In this document: positions 1 through 8,146 of the stretch, in pieces
How positions within the stretch are numbered: the stretch's first letter is position 1
Layout of the letters: the number at the start of each line of letters is the position of its first letter
Assembly: GCA_964548175.1 (NCBI GenBank)
Contig: CAZJQS010000003.1
Coordinates: 102,033 to 166,032, forward strand
Origin: JANQPA01 sp964548175
GTDB lineage: Bacteria; Bacteroidota; Bacteroidia; Chitinophagales; Saprospiraceae
Direction of reading: 5' to 3'
Length of the DNA: 64,000 nucleotides
The notes under the pieces: model-generated
Told to the model about the DNA's origin: nothing
The model's input: only the letters and a program-made list of their open reading frames with translations
Databases searched by the model: none
Position numbers and translations under genes: made by a program

Positions 1-195
1 AATAAAGACTCTATATATTTCATTGAAAGCTATGCCTGCTTACTTTGTGAAGAAAAATTCTGGGCTTATTATAGATCATCCAATAAACAACTTAAATTAA
101 TACGTAAAATAGAGAATGGCCGGATTAAAAAAAGCCAGGTAATCCAGGAAGATTTGAATAACAAAAAAAATATTTTTCTTCATCATGAGATTTAA
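1..195 (+). CDS. C-terminal end of an unidentified protein (partial)
   Basis: Reading frame 1 is open from the first base of the window to a TAA at 193-195 (64 codons), with no stop and mixed, protein-like composition (for example YACLLCEEKFWAYY near its start and a lysine-rich end). The gene starts outside the window, so no family can be named. Its last 11 bases overlap the ATG (185) of the following adaptor relic, which is the usual geometry of coupled genes in one transcript. A chance open frame of this length in AT-rich DNA cannot be excluded. Confidence 0.45.
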   Translation, partial: NKDSIYFIESYACLLCEEKFWAYYRSSNKQLKLIRKIENGRIKKSQVIQEDLNNKKNIFLHHEI

Positions 196-703
196 TTTCC
201 CCATTTTCATCCTGTTTTCCTTTATTCTTTGCAGCCTCCACTGCTCCTCTGGTGAAGCACCTAATGACATCTCAGAAGCCAACTTTTCCAACAACTCCTC
301 CTCAGCTCCACCCATCGCCGTCAAAACTAAAAAAGCCACCCGTACCACCTTCGCCCTCCAAACCATCACTACCGGCAAATTATAAGCCGCACAGCAGGCC
401 GAGATCCAGTTCCGCGCCGGAGGGGTACTAAAGCCCCTGCCCATCGAGGAAGGACAGTACGTCAAAAAAGGCCAACTACTGGCTGCCATCAACGATACCC
501 TGCTCCAATTCCAACTCATCCAGGCGCAATTGTCCCTGCAAGACGCCATCTCCCAGAAGCAAGACCTGATCGTGGCCAGGGGCGGGCGCGCAGGCGTGGA
601 TACCTCCATCGCCGTCGGCGAAGGCGTAGAAGCTGGCGACCTGGTGATCTATGAAGGAAACCTCAATCTAGCACATGACGCTGAAGTAAAGATTGAACAG
701 TAA
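185..703 (+). pseudogene. Decayed RND efflux adaptor (HlyD/membrane fusion protein)
   Basis: An N-terminal stub with a lipoprotein-type signal (MRFNFPIFILFSFILCSLHC) runs to an in-frame TAA at 383-385, where adaptors usually read TGKLEA; a GAA-to-TAA change would explain it. Beyond the stop the same frame continues with adaptor sequence: IQFRAGGVLKPLPIEEGQYV and KKGQLLAAINDTLLQFQL form the lipoyl/barrel-sandwich entry. It then jumps from the coiled-coil region directly to a C-terminal strand (GDLVIYEGNLNLAHDAEVKI) before TAA 701-703. The total is about 170 codons against about 350-400 in the family, so there is a nonsense mutation and a large internal deletion. The intact RND pump follows at 987. 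The adaptor presumably once joined that pump to a TolC-type channel across the periplasm. Confidence 0.8.
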
Positions 704-791
704 ATTTTAGATATTACTAATCAATGTGGGATGCTGAATCCCCTCTAGGATCGAGCATTGATTGATTGTATTTCAATTTCAAAGAAATTAA

Positions 792-859
792 TCACCGCTA
801 AGACGCAAAGAGGCGCGAAGCTTATAAATCTTAGCGTCTTCTTAGCGCCTTAGCGGTGA
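792..859. repeat. Imperfect inverted repeat in the adaptor-pump gap
   Basis: The ends TCACCGCTAAG (792-802) and CTTAGCGGTGA (849-859) are perfect complements, and the interior repeats the theme (AAGACGC near 801-807 against GCGTCTT near 834-840). The unit looks like the short 'ACCGCTAAGACGC' type of dispersed intergenic repeat seen in many environmental genomes; no second copy occurs in this window. It lies in a 283-base gene-free stretch (704-986) where nothing else is recognisable. Confidence 0.6.
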
Positions 860-986
860 GGAAAATATTGGTATTCAAAGCACGATAGTAAAGGTGAGAC
901 AGCATCCCAGCATCGTTCATACACCGAAGGTGAATGAACAAGCATCTCACATTGATAAGTACATCACTCATTGACCAGAACCAGTT

Positions 987-3900
987 ATGCTGAATTTTTT
1001 AGTCAAACGTCCTGTCGCAGTTCTTATGACCTTCCTCGGCGCCATCATTCTGGGCTTCATCGTCGGGCAGGTCATCCCCGTATCGCTGCTGCCGGACATC
1101 CCCATCCCGCGCATGTCCGTACAGATCAGCTATCCCAATACTTCCGCCCGGGAACTAGAGAAAACCGTGGTCGCTCCGATACGCAATCAGCTGCTCCAAC
1201 TCAGTCACCTCGACGACCTCAGCAGCCGCACTGCCAACGGGCAGGCCACCATCGAGCTGTTCTTCGATTACGGAACGAACACTGACCTGGCCTTCATAGA
1301 GGTCAACGAAAAAATCGACCAGATCATGGGCCGACTGCCGCGCGACCTGGAACGGCCCCGCGTGCTCAAAACTAACGTGGCCGATATTCCGGTATTCTAT
1401 CTCAGCGTAGTCCCCGAACGCCTCCAGCAGCTCGACCGAGCTACAGCACAACAATACCTGCTCGAACTGAGCGACTTCTGCCGCAGCGTCCTCAAACGCA
1501 GGATGGAGCAATTGGAGGAGATCGCTTTCGTCGACATCAGCGGGCTCGCTTTCCCGGAAGTACGCGTACTGCCCAACCCCAGCATCTTGCAAAGCCTCGA
1601 TATGAGCGAACAGCAACTCGCGGACATCCTCGCACAAAACAACATAAGCCTGGGCAGCATACTCATACAAGACGGGCATTACCAATACAACCTCCAACTC
1701 ACCACCCGCCTTTCGAGCCCCGCAGCGATCCAGGACATTTACTTCCGGCAGAGCGGCCGCCTCCTGCAGCTTAAAGACGTGGCCGATATCGAGCTGATCC
1801 CGCAGGCAGAGATGGGCGAATACCAGTACCAAGGGCGGCGGGCCATCCTCTTTTCCGTACGCAAAAAAGCCGACGCCCGACTGTTTGGCTTAAAAAACAA
1901 TTTCGATATCCTGCTCGAATCCTTCAAAGAAGACTATCCCGAACTCGACTTCTACATCAGCAACGACCAGACCCGACTACTGCAGGTATCGGTCGACAAC
2001 CTGCTCAGCAGCCTGTACTACGGCGCCTTTTTTGCCTTCGTGGTGCTCTTCCTCTTTTTCCGGGAATGGCGCTCGCCCGTCCTCATCGGCATCGCCGTGC
2101 CCATCGCATTGATCATCTCTTTGCTTGGATTTTATGCCTTAAATATTTCGGTAAACACCATTTCGCTTTCGGGCCTCATCCTGGGAGTCGGTTTGATGAT
2201 CGACAACTCCATCATCGTCATCGACAACATCCGGCAGCAGCGGCGATTGGGTCTGTCGCTTACAGAGGCTTGTGTGGTGGGGGGAAACGAGGTGATCCGG
2301 CCCCTGCTGAGCTCGGCCCTGACCACCTGCGCCGTGTTTTTCCCGCTGATCTTTTTGAGCGGAACCTCCGGCGCCCTGTTTTACGATCAGGCCATATCCA
2401 TATCGGTGGCCCTGGGCGCTTCCCTGATCACGGCCTTTATTTTACTGCCCACCCTCACCCGCATACTGGAAAAGAAAAAAAGCGTCCGCTCCGAGAGCCG
2501 GGAAGAATGGCTGCAGCGGGCCAATCGCTCGCTCTACGCCCGCTCGGTAGATCCGCTGTTGAAACACTATTGGGTTGTTTTGTTGTTGTTCCCGCTCCTC
2601 CTGTGGCTGGCCTATCGCGGCTTTCAGAGCACGCCGCAGGAGGCCTTCCCCGAGATCAGCCGGGAGGGCCTGCTCACCAGCATCGACTGGAACGAACCCA
2701 TACAACTGGAAGAAAACAAACAACGGATAGACGAGCTGTTGTTAGAACTCAAGGTCGATTCGATCACCTCCTCCGCCCTTATCGGCGAGCAGCAGTTTGT
2801 GCTCCGGCAGGAGGCCAAAAGCGTCAATGAAGCCGAAGTCTGGCTTTTTATCGACCAGGCGGATCAACTGGCCCCTTTGAATGAAGAGATCCGACGCTGG
2901 TTTTCCGTCCATTATCCGCAGGCCCAGGTCAGCAGTGAGCCGATCAAAACCTTGTTTGACGAAATTTTCAGCACCCAGCGCCCTTATCTCATCGCCCACA
3001 TCAAATCGAACCGGGATCAATCCACGCCCACGGCCGAAGAGATCGGGCCGCTCTTGTCCCGGCTCGACCAGGCCGGCATTCCGTATGTGATCCCGCCGCA
3101 GGACATCCAGTACCAGGTGCGCATCCTGCAGGAAAAGGCCTTGCTGTACGATGTGGCTTATGAGACGATCTATAGTCAGTTAAAAACCCTGTTCAACCTC
3201 AACGAGGTGGGCAGCATTAAGGCCTCCGACCTGCTTGTACCCATCATCCTGGGCAGCGAGCGGCAGGATTTTCAGGCCCTCCTCCGCCGGGCCCGGGTGC
3301 GGAGCCGGCAGGGGCGCGAACTTCCCCTCAGCAACTTCATCGAGATCAGCCGCAGCCAGGATTACAAATACCTGACGGCCACCAGCCGGGGCGCTTCTTT
3401 CGAAATCCGTTTTCCGGAAGAGAGGGACAGTTTACAGGAGCAGGTCAAAGCGCAGGTCCGCCAAACCGGCGGGCTCACGGCCGGCTTCTCCGGGCAGGTG
3501 TTTGACGATGCCCGCAGCGTCCGGGAACTGTTGTGGATACTGCTCGTTTCGCTGGCCCTGCTGTACCTGATCCTCTCGGCCCAGTTCGAATCCTTGTTAC
3601 AGCCCCTCATTGTCATGCTCACGGTGCCGATTGGGCTGGCCGGCGCGATAGGGCTGCTCTATTGGACGGGCCAGTCGATCAACCTGGTGTCCATCATCGG
3701 TATGATCGTCATGTCGGGCATCGTGGTCAATGACGCCATCCTGAAGGTGGACATGATGAACCGCCTGTCGCGTGAATATGGTTTGATCGACGCGATCCAC
3801 GGGGCCGGGCAGCGGCGTCTCCGCCCCATCCTGATGACCTCGCTGACGACCATGCTGGCCTTGACGCCAATTCTGTTCTCGGAAGGTTTGGGCGCGGAAT

Positions 3901-4010
3901 TGCAGCGCCCCCTGGCTTATGCCGTGATTGGTGGCCTGGTGAGCGGGACGGCGGCGAGTTTGTATTTTATTCCGGTGGTGTATCGCGTGATGGTAGGGTG
4001 GAATAAATAG
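987..4010 (+). CDS. RND efflux pump, inner-membrane permease subunit
   Basis: This is a 1007-residue permease of the AcrB/MdtB-like HAE type, normal length for the family, in the inner membrane with large periplasmic loops. Family marks are the opening FLVKRPVAVLMTFLGAII (TM1), the porter-domain phrase DIPIPRMSVQISYPNTSARE and the TM4 segment GLILGVGLMIDNSIIVIDNI. The second half repeats the fold (LILSAQFESLLQPLIVMLTV, GMIVMSGIVVNDAILKVD). In TM4 the usual Asp-Asp proton-relay pair is Asp-Asn, as in some Bacteroidota homologues, so one carboxylate is kept. It exports small molecules by proton antiport. The preceding adaptor gene is broken and no outer-membrane channel is present, so it may be orphaned or use an adaptor encoded elsewhere. 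No clear RBS precedes the ATG. Confidence 0.93.
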   Translation: MLNFLVKRPVAVLMTFLGAIILGFIVGQVIPVSLLPDIPIPRMSVQISYPNTSARELEKTVVAPIRNQLLQLSHLDDLSSRTANGQATIELFFDYGTNTDLAFIEVNEKIDQIMGRLPRDLERPRVLKTNVADIPVFYLSVVPERLQQLDRATAQQYLLELSDFCRSVLKRRMEQLEEIAFVDISGLAFPEVRVLPNPSILQSLDMSEQQLADILAQNNISLGSILIQDGHYQYNLQLTTRLSSPAAIQDIYFRQSGRLLQLKDVADIELIPQAEMGEYQYQGRRAILFSVRKKADARLFGLKNNFDILLESFKEDYPELDFYISNDQTRLLQVSVDNLLSSLYYGAFFAFVVLFLFFREWRSPVLIGIAVPIALIISLLGFYALNISVNTISLSGLILGVGLMIDNSIIVIDNIRQQRRLGLSLTEACVVGGNEVIRPLLSSALTTCAVFFPLIFLSGTSGALFYDQAISISVALGASLITAFILLPTLTRILEKKKSVRSESREEWLQRANRSLYARSVDPLLKHYWVVLLLFPLLLWLAYRGFQSTPQEAFPEISREGLLTSIDWNEPIQLEENKQRIDELLLELKVDSITSSALIGEQQFVLRQEAKSVNEAEVWLFIDQADQLAPLNEEIRRWFSVHYPQAQVSSEPIKTLFDEIFSTQRPYLIAHIKSNRDQSTPTAEEIGPLLSRLDQAGIPYVIPPQDIQYQVRILQEKALLYDVAYETIYSQLKTLFNLNEVGSIKASDLLVPIILGSERQDFQALLRRARVRSRQGRELPLSNFIEISRSQDYKYLTATSRGASFEIRFPEERDSLQEQVKAQVRQTGGLTAGFSGQVFDDARSVRELLWILLVSLALLYLILSAQFESLLQPLIVMLTVPIGLAGAIGLLYWTGQSINLVSIIGMIVMSGIVVNDAILKVDMMNRLSREYGLIDAIHGAGQRRLRPILMTSLTTMLALTPILFSEGLGAELQRPLAYAVIGGLVSGTAASLYFIPVVYRVMVGWNK

Positions 4011-4195
4011 GAACAGAATCGTGGAAACCGCGATTCTGCCCTTCCCTCGTATCATTTATTTTTTTAACTTACCCTCATATCACATTCATGAACTTGGTGA
4101 ACAACGAAAATTAATATCCCCACACACCTCCCGCCCTTTCATTACAACCCAATACTTAAAGCAAAAACGGTCATTTTATTAATCGATTATTCAAA

Positions 4196-4397
4196 ATGGA
4201 AACGATGAACCCCGATCACATCCAACTCATGCCAACAGATCGCCGGGGAATACGGCATCCACCGAAGTACTTTCAACCGAAAATTGAAAAGGCACGGCAT
4301 CCAGCTTCCCAGAGGCCTGGTTATGCCTAAAGACATTAGAAAGATTTACAATACCATGGGCCTGCCTGAAAAGTATTTGGACAACAAACAGGCATAA
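4196..4397 (+). pseudogene. Small HTH-type DNA-binding protein, frameshifted (copy 1)
   Basis: An ATG at 4196 opens METMNPDHIQLM. The frame then must shift near 4231 to reach IAGEYGIHRSTFNRKLKRHG, a convincing helix-turn-helix of the Fis/HTH_8 flavour, followed by PKDIRKIYNTMGLPEKYLDN and a TAA at 4395-4397. Without the shift the ATG frame gives unrelated sequence; upstream of the HTH frame there is a stop at 4206 and no start codon. A close relative lies at 5465-5596. The gene-free remainder of 4011-4543 holds the tandem repeats and -7 element listed separately. The role is unknown; regulation of the adjoining repeats is an inference. Confidence 0.6.
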
Positions 4398-4430
4398 AGT
4401 AGACATTTAGACAGCGCAGGCTTCTCACAA

Positions 4431-4460
4431 AATGCGTCAAAATGCGTCAAAATGCGTCAA
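4431..4460. repeat. Three tandem copies of AATGCGTCAA
   Basis: Three exact 10-bp units occupy 4431-4440, 4441-4450 and 4451-4460, preceded by ACAA so that the pattern also reads AAAATGCGTC three times. One helical turn per unit would put three equivalent faces on the same side of the DNA, as expected for an array of protein-binding sites. It lies 34 bp after the small HTH reading frame and about 20 bp before a TAnnTTTG element. A related, shorter version (GCGACAAAATGCGACAAC) occurs at 5623-5640 in the second copy of the module. Confidence 0.8.
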
Positions 4461-4480
4461 AATATTATTTACAAAATTAA

Positions 4481-4488
4481 TAACTTTG
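4481..4488 (+). promoter_or_regulatory. Bacteroidota -7 element (TAACTTTG) before the YwqK-like gene
   Basis: TAACTTTG fits the TAnnTTTG consensus of the Bacteroidota housekeeping sigma factor and lies 77 bp before the ATG at 4565. A matching element (TAATTTTG, 5660) occupies the same place in the second module copy, and both are preceded by TTATTTACAAA. No clear -33 TTG is visible; the tandem repeats occupy that region, which would suit activator-dependent transcription. Confidence 0.5.
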
Positions 4489-4564
4489 ATAGGAACATTT
4501 GGCCAAAAGTTTAAGGGATTACCGAAAACCTTGGAAAGAGTAGGTGAAAAAAAAATTTATTGAA

Positions 4565-5464
4565 ATGAAAAAACCGATTGCATTAATACTTTTAACCTGT
4601 CTTTTTTTTGTTTCTTTGTATCTATTCAGCAGAAAAAAGCTGAGAACATTTTCACCCACCGGATTTATTACCAAAACGGTAAGATCGCACGCGAGTTGGG
4701 TATGCTCCCCGACAGCACATTACATGGCCAAAGTCTTTATTATTATCCTGAAGGAGGGGGTTTTCAAGTCGGTTCATTACAAAGAAGGAGTACTTGAAGG
4801 AATATCAAAAACCTATTACCTTAACCAACAATTAGAATCGCTGGTTCCTTACCTAAATGGCTTGCCCCATGGCAAGGCTTCTTGGTATACAAAGGAGGGG
4901 CAGTTGAAACAAGAAGCTAATTACCAGGAAGGGAAGCTCGAAGGCTGGGTCAATCACTATTACCCTGAAGGCCCTCTGCAAGCCCGGTATTATTATGAAA
5001 AAGACCAGAAAAAAGGCCCCGGATATGATTATTACCTCAACGGACAATTAAAGAATTGGCACTTTTTCAATATCACCGGCCGGGAAAATTTTGCATTAAG
5101 CTATGATGAAAATGGGGACATCACCGAAGTCTTCGGAGAAATAATGGCCGACCTGGAAGTTGATCGCGCCGCCCTGTCATGGGACAATCAATTTTCGGTC
5201 GGTATTCAAGTCGCGGTTCCACCAGGATTTACGGGAGAAGTCTCCGTTGAAAAGAAAGGAGACGGGCAGCAAAGTATTCAAAAAGGAACATTAAAACCTC
5301 ATCAAAACACCTGGCGCTATCGCACCCGACAACTAGCCAAAAAGGAGTATGTATTCTACGTTTCTGCCAGGATCACAGAACCTTCCGGTTTTTCTTTATC
5401 CAGCAAGACCAGAGTAATACGCCTGGATCTGAACGGAAAAACCCCTCAAATTATGTATGAATAA
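4565..5464 (+). CDS. YwqK/MORN-like repeat protein, envelope-anchored, with two compensating frameshifts
   Basis: The frame starts either at a GTG (4544) or at the ATG at 4565; I prefer the ATG because it opens MKKPIALILLTC, a signal/anchor segment. Repeats of the toxin-antitoxin-type YwqK family follow (HYKEGVLEGISKTYY, YKEGQL-like units, GKLEGWVNHYYPEG, YYLNGQLKNWHF), then a beta-rich C-terminal domain. Between about 4640 and 4760 the annotated frame gives atypical sequence, while frame +1 gives another clear repeat (RIYYQNGKIARELGML, HGQSLYYYPEGG). A one-base loss in the T8 (4602-4609) or A6 (4633-4638) run and a one-base gain in the G5 run (4756-4760) would restore a continuous repeat protein. 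The function of such proteins is poorly known; they often act in surface or intercellular systems. Confidence 0.65.
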   Translation: MKKPIALILLTCLFFVSLYLFSRKKLRTFSPTGFITKTVRSHASWVCSPTAHYMAKVFIIILKEGVFKSVHYKEGVLEGISKTYYLNQQLESLVPYLNGLPHGKASWYTKEGQLKQEANYQEGKLEGWVNHYYPEGPLQARYYYEKDQKKGPGYDYYLNGQLKNWHFFNITGRENFALSYDENGDITEVFGEIMADLEVDRAALSWDNQFSVGIQVAVPPGFTGEVSVEKKGDGQQSIQKGTLKPHQNTWRYRTRQLAKKEYVFYVSARITEPSGFSLSSKTRVIRLDLNGKTPQIMYE

Positions 5465-5596
5465 CGAAATTCCAAAACACGCCGGCAGACCGCCGAAGAG
5501 TACGGCATACAGCTTCCCAAGAGAGTAGTCATCCCTAAAGACATTAGGAAAATATACAATGCCCTGGGCCGGCCCGAAAAGCACAAAAAAGAGTAA
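5465..5596 (+). pseudogene. Small HTH-type protein, headless and internally deleted (copy 2)
   Basis: Immediately after the stop of the YwqK-like gene, and in the same frame, comes TAEEYGIQLPKRVVIPKDIR followed by KIYNALGRPEKHKKE and TAA 5594-5596. It matches copy 1 (4196-4397) at both ends but lacks the 14 codons that carry the HTH recognition helix, and has no start codon. In copy 1 those codons are bounded by the direct repeat ACGGCATCCA (4252-4261, 4294-4303), so loss by recombination between the repeats is the simple explanation. The rest of the 5465-5903 gap holds a -7 element and a hairpin. Confidence 0.65.
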
Positions 5597-5659
5597 GTGT
5601 TACATTCAAACAAATCACGCCTGCGACAAAATGCGACAACATTTTATTTACAAACATAA

Positions 5660-5667
5660 TAATTTTG
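5660..5667 (+). promoter_or_regulatory. Bacteroidota -7 element (TAATTTTG) of module copy 2
   Basis: TAATTTTG fits TAnnTTTG and is placed like 4481-4488 in the first copy, after the AAAATGCG repeats and TTATTTACAAA. It would start transcription near 5674, giving a leader of about 230 bases in front of the M16 peptidase. No good -33 TTG is visible. Confidence 0.45.
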
Positions 5668-5672
5668 TCTTG

Positions 5673-5724
5673 AACTGATTCAACCTTATGGATCTGGACT
5701 GCGGCCCATAAGTCTAAATCAGTT
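5673..5724 (+). other. Long hairpin at the predicted 5' end of the M16 peptidase transcript
   Basis: AACTGATT (5673-5680) and CTTATGG (5685-5691) pair with CCATAAG (5706-5712) and AATCAGTT (5717-5724), separated by a small internal loop (4 nt on each side) and a 14-nt apical loop. The structure begins at about the transcription start implied by the -7 element at 5660. There is no U-tract after it, so it is not an intrinsic terminator; a stabilising 5' leader or a regulatory leader are possible. Confidence 0.5.
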
Positions 5725-5903
5725 TAATGCTGTACCAAAGGTGAAGTGAATAATCTGACCAGCAAGCAAAGGACAAAATCCATTACACGAAAAAGCACTA
5801 AAAAACAAAACTAAAATCCCCAAAAATTTGTATCCTAGTTAATCATAAAAAAAGATGCTTTTGCAGGCTGCGCCTCAAAAACATCCATGAAAACAAATCA
5901 ACC

Positions 5904-7139
5904 GTGGTAGCATATTCAAAGTATGAACTAAAAAACGGATTGCGCCTGATCGTCCATCGTGACGAAAGCAGTCCGATGGTGGCGGTAAATGTGTTGTACA
6001 ACGTGGGCGCCAGAGATGAATCGCCGGACAAGACCGGCCTCGCTCACCTCTTTGAACATCTCATGTTCGGCGGAAGCGCCAATGTCGATGACTTTGATGA
6101 CCCCATCCAAATGGCGGGCGGCGAAAACAACGCCTTCACCAACAACGACATCACCAATTTTTACGACATCGTCCCGGCCCAAAACCTGGAAGTGGCCCTC
6201 TGGCTGGAATCCGACCGCATGCTGAGCCTCAATTTCGACGAAAAAATACTGGACATTCAGCGCAAGGTGGTCATCGAAGAATTTAAAGAAAGCTGCCTCA
6301 ACCAGCCTTACGGCGATGTCTGGCACCACATCGCCGATATGGCCTACAAAGTACATCCCTATAAGTGGCCGACCATCGGCAAAGTGCCGAAACACGTGGA
6401 AGATACGACCATAGAAGACGTCAAAGCCTTTTACAATAAATTCTATCACCCCAATAACGCCATCATCACCATCGCCGGCAATGTGGAAGAGGAAGAAGCT
6501 TTGCGTTTGGTGGAAAAATGGTTCGGTGATATCCCTGCCGGCCCTCGCCCGGAACGCAAACTGCCCCAGGAACCGCCTCAGCAAAAGCTGGAACAACGCA
6601 TCAATCAGGCTAAAGTGCCGGTGGATGCCTTGTACCTGGCCTTCCACTCTCCCGGCAGAAGCGATGATGACTTTTACGTCTCCGACATTTTATCCGACAT
6701 CCTGGGCAATGGCAGCTCCGCCCGCCTTTATCGCCGCTTGCTGAAAGAGCAGCAGGTCGTCAACCAGATCGACTGCTACGTGACGGGCTCCCTGGATCCA
6801 GGCCTCTTCATCATCGAAGCTAAACCGGCGGAGGGGTACACCCTTGAAGAAGTGGAACAGCGCATCTGGCAAGAACTGGATTTGTTGAAAACAGAATTGG
6901 TGGCGGAAAGGGAATTGCAAAAATTGAAAAATAAGATCGAGAGTACTTTGCTCTTCTCCGAAATGAGCGTAATGAATAAAGCGATGAACCTGGCTTTCTT
7001 TGAACTACTTGGCGATGCGGGCATCATTAACGAAGAGGCGAATATGTATCATCGCATTACAACAGAGGAAGTACGGAATATGGCGAGAAAGATCTTTACA
7101 CCGGAGAATTGCTGTGAGTTGTATTATGAAGTGCAATGA
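5904..7139 (+). CDS. M16 family zinc metallopeptidase
   Basis: This insulinase/processing-peptidase relative has the inverted zinc motif HLFEH (about residues 48-52) in TGLAHLFEHLMFGGS, and the third ligand glutamate follows in the helix VVIEEFKE. At 411 residues it carries the usual active and inactive halves of a single-chain bacterial M16B protein. The start is a GTG (VAYSKYELKNGLRLIVH); no in-frame ATG exists upstream and homologues begin at this point. No signal peptide is evident, which differs from the many secreted M16 proteins of this phylum. It probably degrades peptides in the cytoplasm. It is separated from the converging EamA gene by a strong hairpin. Confidence 0.9.
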   Translation: MVAYSKYELKNGLRLIVHRDESSPMVAVNVLYNVGARDESPDKTGLAHLFEHLMFGGSANVDDFDDPIQMAGGENNAFTNNDITNFYDIVPAQNLEVALWLESDRMLSLNFDEKILDIQRKVVIEEFKESCLNQPYGDVWHHIADMAYKVHPYKWPTIGKVPKHVEDTTIEDVKAFYNKFYHPNNAIITIAGNVEEEEALRLVEKWFGDIPAGPRPERKLPQEPPQQKLEQRINQAKVPVDALYLAFHSPGRSDDDFYVSDILSDILGNGSSARLYRRLLKEQQVVNQIDCYVTGSLDPGLFIIEAKPAEGYTLEEVEQRIWQELDLLKTELVAERELQKLKNKIESTLLFSEMSVMNKAMNLAFFELLGDAGIINEEANMYHRITTEEVRNMARKIFTPENCCELYYEVQ

Positions 7140-7150
7140 TTGAAGGTAGT

Positions 7151-7213
7151 GCTTTTGGGGCTGCTACTGAACGCTGATCAACACCATCAGCGTTCACCAG
7201 CAGCCCCAAAAGC
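7151..7213. terminator. Strong two-part hairpin between converging genes
   Basis: GCTTTTGGGGCTGCT (7151-7165) and GAACGCTGAT (7169-7178) pair perfectly with ATCAGCGTTC (7186-7195) and AGCAGCCCCAAAAGC (7199-7213). The right arm overlaps the last codons of the EamA gene, so those codons and the terminator are shared. It can stop transcription from both sides; the T/A tracts are short. Confidence 0.75.
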
Positions 7214-8146
7214 CTGCTCTCCCTTTACAACCGGCTTAAGCTTTCCCTTCCGCTGCCGACTCAGATAAATCCCCGACAATATCAACCCCATCCCCAGAAA
7301 ATGATACAACGTGATCGGCTCCCCATCCAGCACGCCCCACATCAAAGCAATGATGGGGATCAGATAAGTAACCATGGACCCAAACAACGCACTAGTCCGC
7401 TGCACCAACATAAAGAAAAAGACGGTGGCAATGACCGTGCCAAAGACCGCCAGTGTCGTAATGTATCCCAACGCCTTCCAGGCGCCCGGCTCATTCGCAA
7501 GCGTCGGCAAAAAATCTGTGCCGAGCAAGAGATAGATCATTCCCGGCCATCCGACCATCGAAAAAGCCACGCTGCTGATGGTCAGGGACTTCATTTTTCT
7601 GAGATAAGTAGCTACCGTGTTTCCGTTAAATCCATAACAAACAGACGCCACTACTATAAATAACCCGTACCATACATTCCCGTCGATCCCCGCATTTTTT
7701 CCCATAAAGATCAATATCGCGGCCCCCAATAAGCCTGCCATTACCGCAAAAAACTTAATCCAGGACCCCGGATTGCCAAAAAACAATACCCCCAGAACCA
7801 GGGTAAATAAAGGAGTCAGCGAATTTAAAATGCCCGCGATAGAACTGCTCACCTGCGTTTGCGCAAGAGCGAACATCAAAGCAGGAATAGCACTGCCGCA
7901 AAGCCCTACGACCAACAAAAACTTCCACTTCGACCAATCGACCTTAGACCAGCCGGATAGTAGAAAGGGCAAAAATGAAAGGGCCGAAATCGAAATCCGA
8001 AGCGTAGCGACCTGAACGGGAGAAAATACCTCCAACCCCTTCTTGATCAAAATAAACGAAGAACCCCAGGTCAACCCCAGAGCGATCAGAATGGCCCAGC
8101 TTTGCCAGCTGATGGAAGAAGTGTCATTTGTTGTGGTGCTCACCAT
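7187..8146 (-). CDS. EamA/DMT family transporter
   Basis: This 319-residue inner-membrane protein has ten predicted hydrophobic segments arranged as two EamA repeats. The family opening AILIALGLTWGSSFILIKKG is present, as is the repeat-two signature region around LAVFGTVIATVFFFMLVQRT. It belongs to the drug/metabolite transporter superfamily, exporters of amino acids, nucleosides or similar metabolites; the substrate cannot be read from sequence. The tail (KGKLKPVVKGEQAFGAAGER) is cytosolic and overlaps the hairpin at 7151-7213. It is divergent from the YkgJ-type gene at 8227, about 80 bp away. Confidence 0.9.
   Translation of the reverse strand: MVSTTTNDTSSISWQSWAILIALGLTWGSSFILIKKGLEVFSPVQVATLRISISALSFLPFLLSGWSKVDWSKWKFLLVVGLCGSAIPALMFALAQTQVSSSIAGILNSLTPLFTLVLGVLFFGNPGSWIKFFAVMAGLLGAAILIFMGKNAGIDGNVWYGLFIVVASVCYGFNGNTVATYLRKMKSLTISSVAFSMVGWPGMIYLLLGTDFLPTLANEPGAWKALGYITTLAVFGTVIATVFFFMLVQRTSALFGSMVTYLIPIIALMWGVLDGEPITLYHFLGMGLILSGIYLSRQRKGKLKPVVKGEQAFGAAGER

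Noticed and set aside
1155..1832. 225-codon minus-strand frame
   Set aside because: Shadow of the RND pump in GC-richer coding DNA.
4421..4470. Possible CRISPR-like array
   Set aside because: The three 10-bp units are contiguous, without spacers, and no cas gene occurs.
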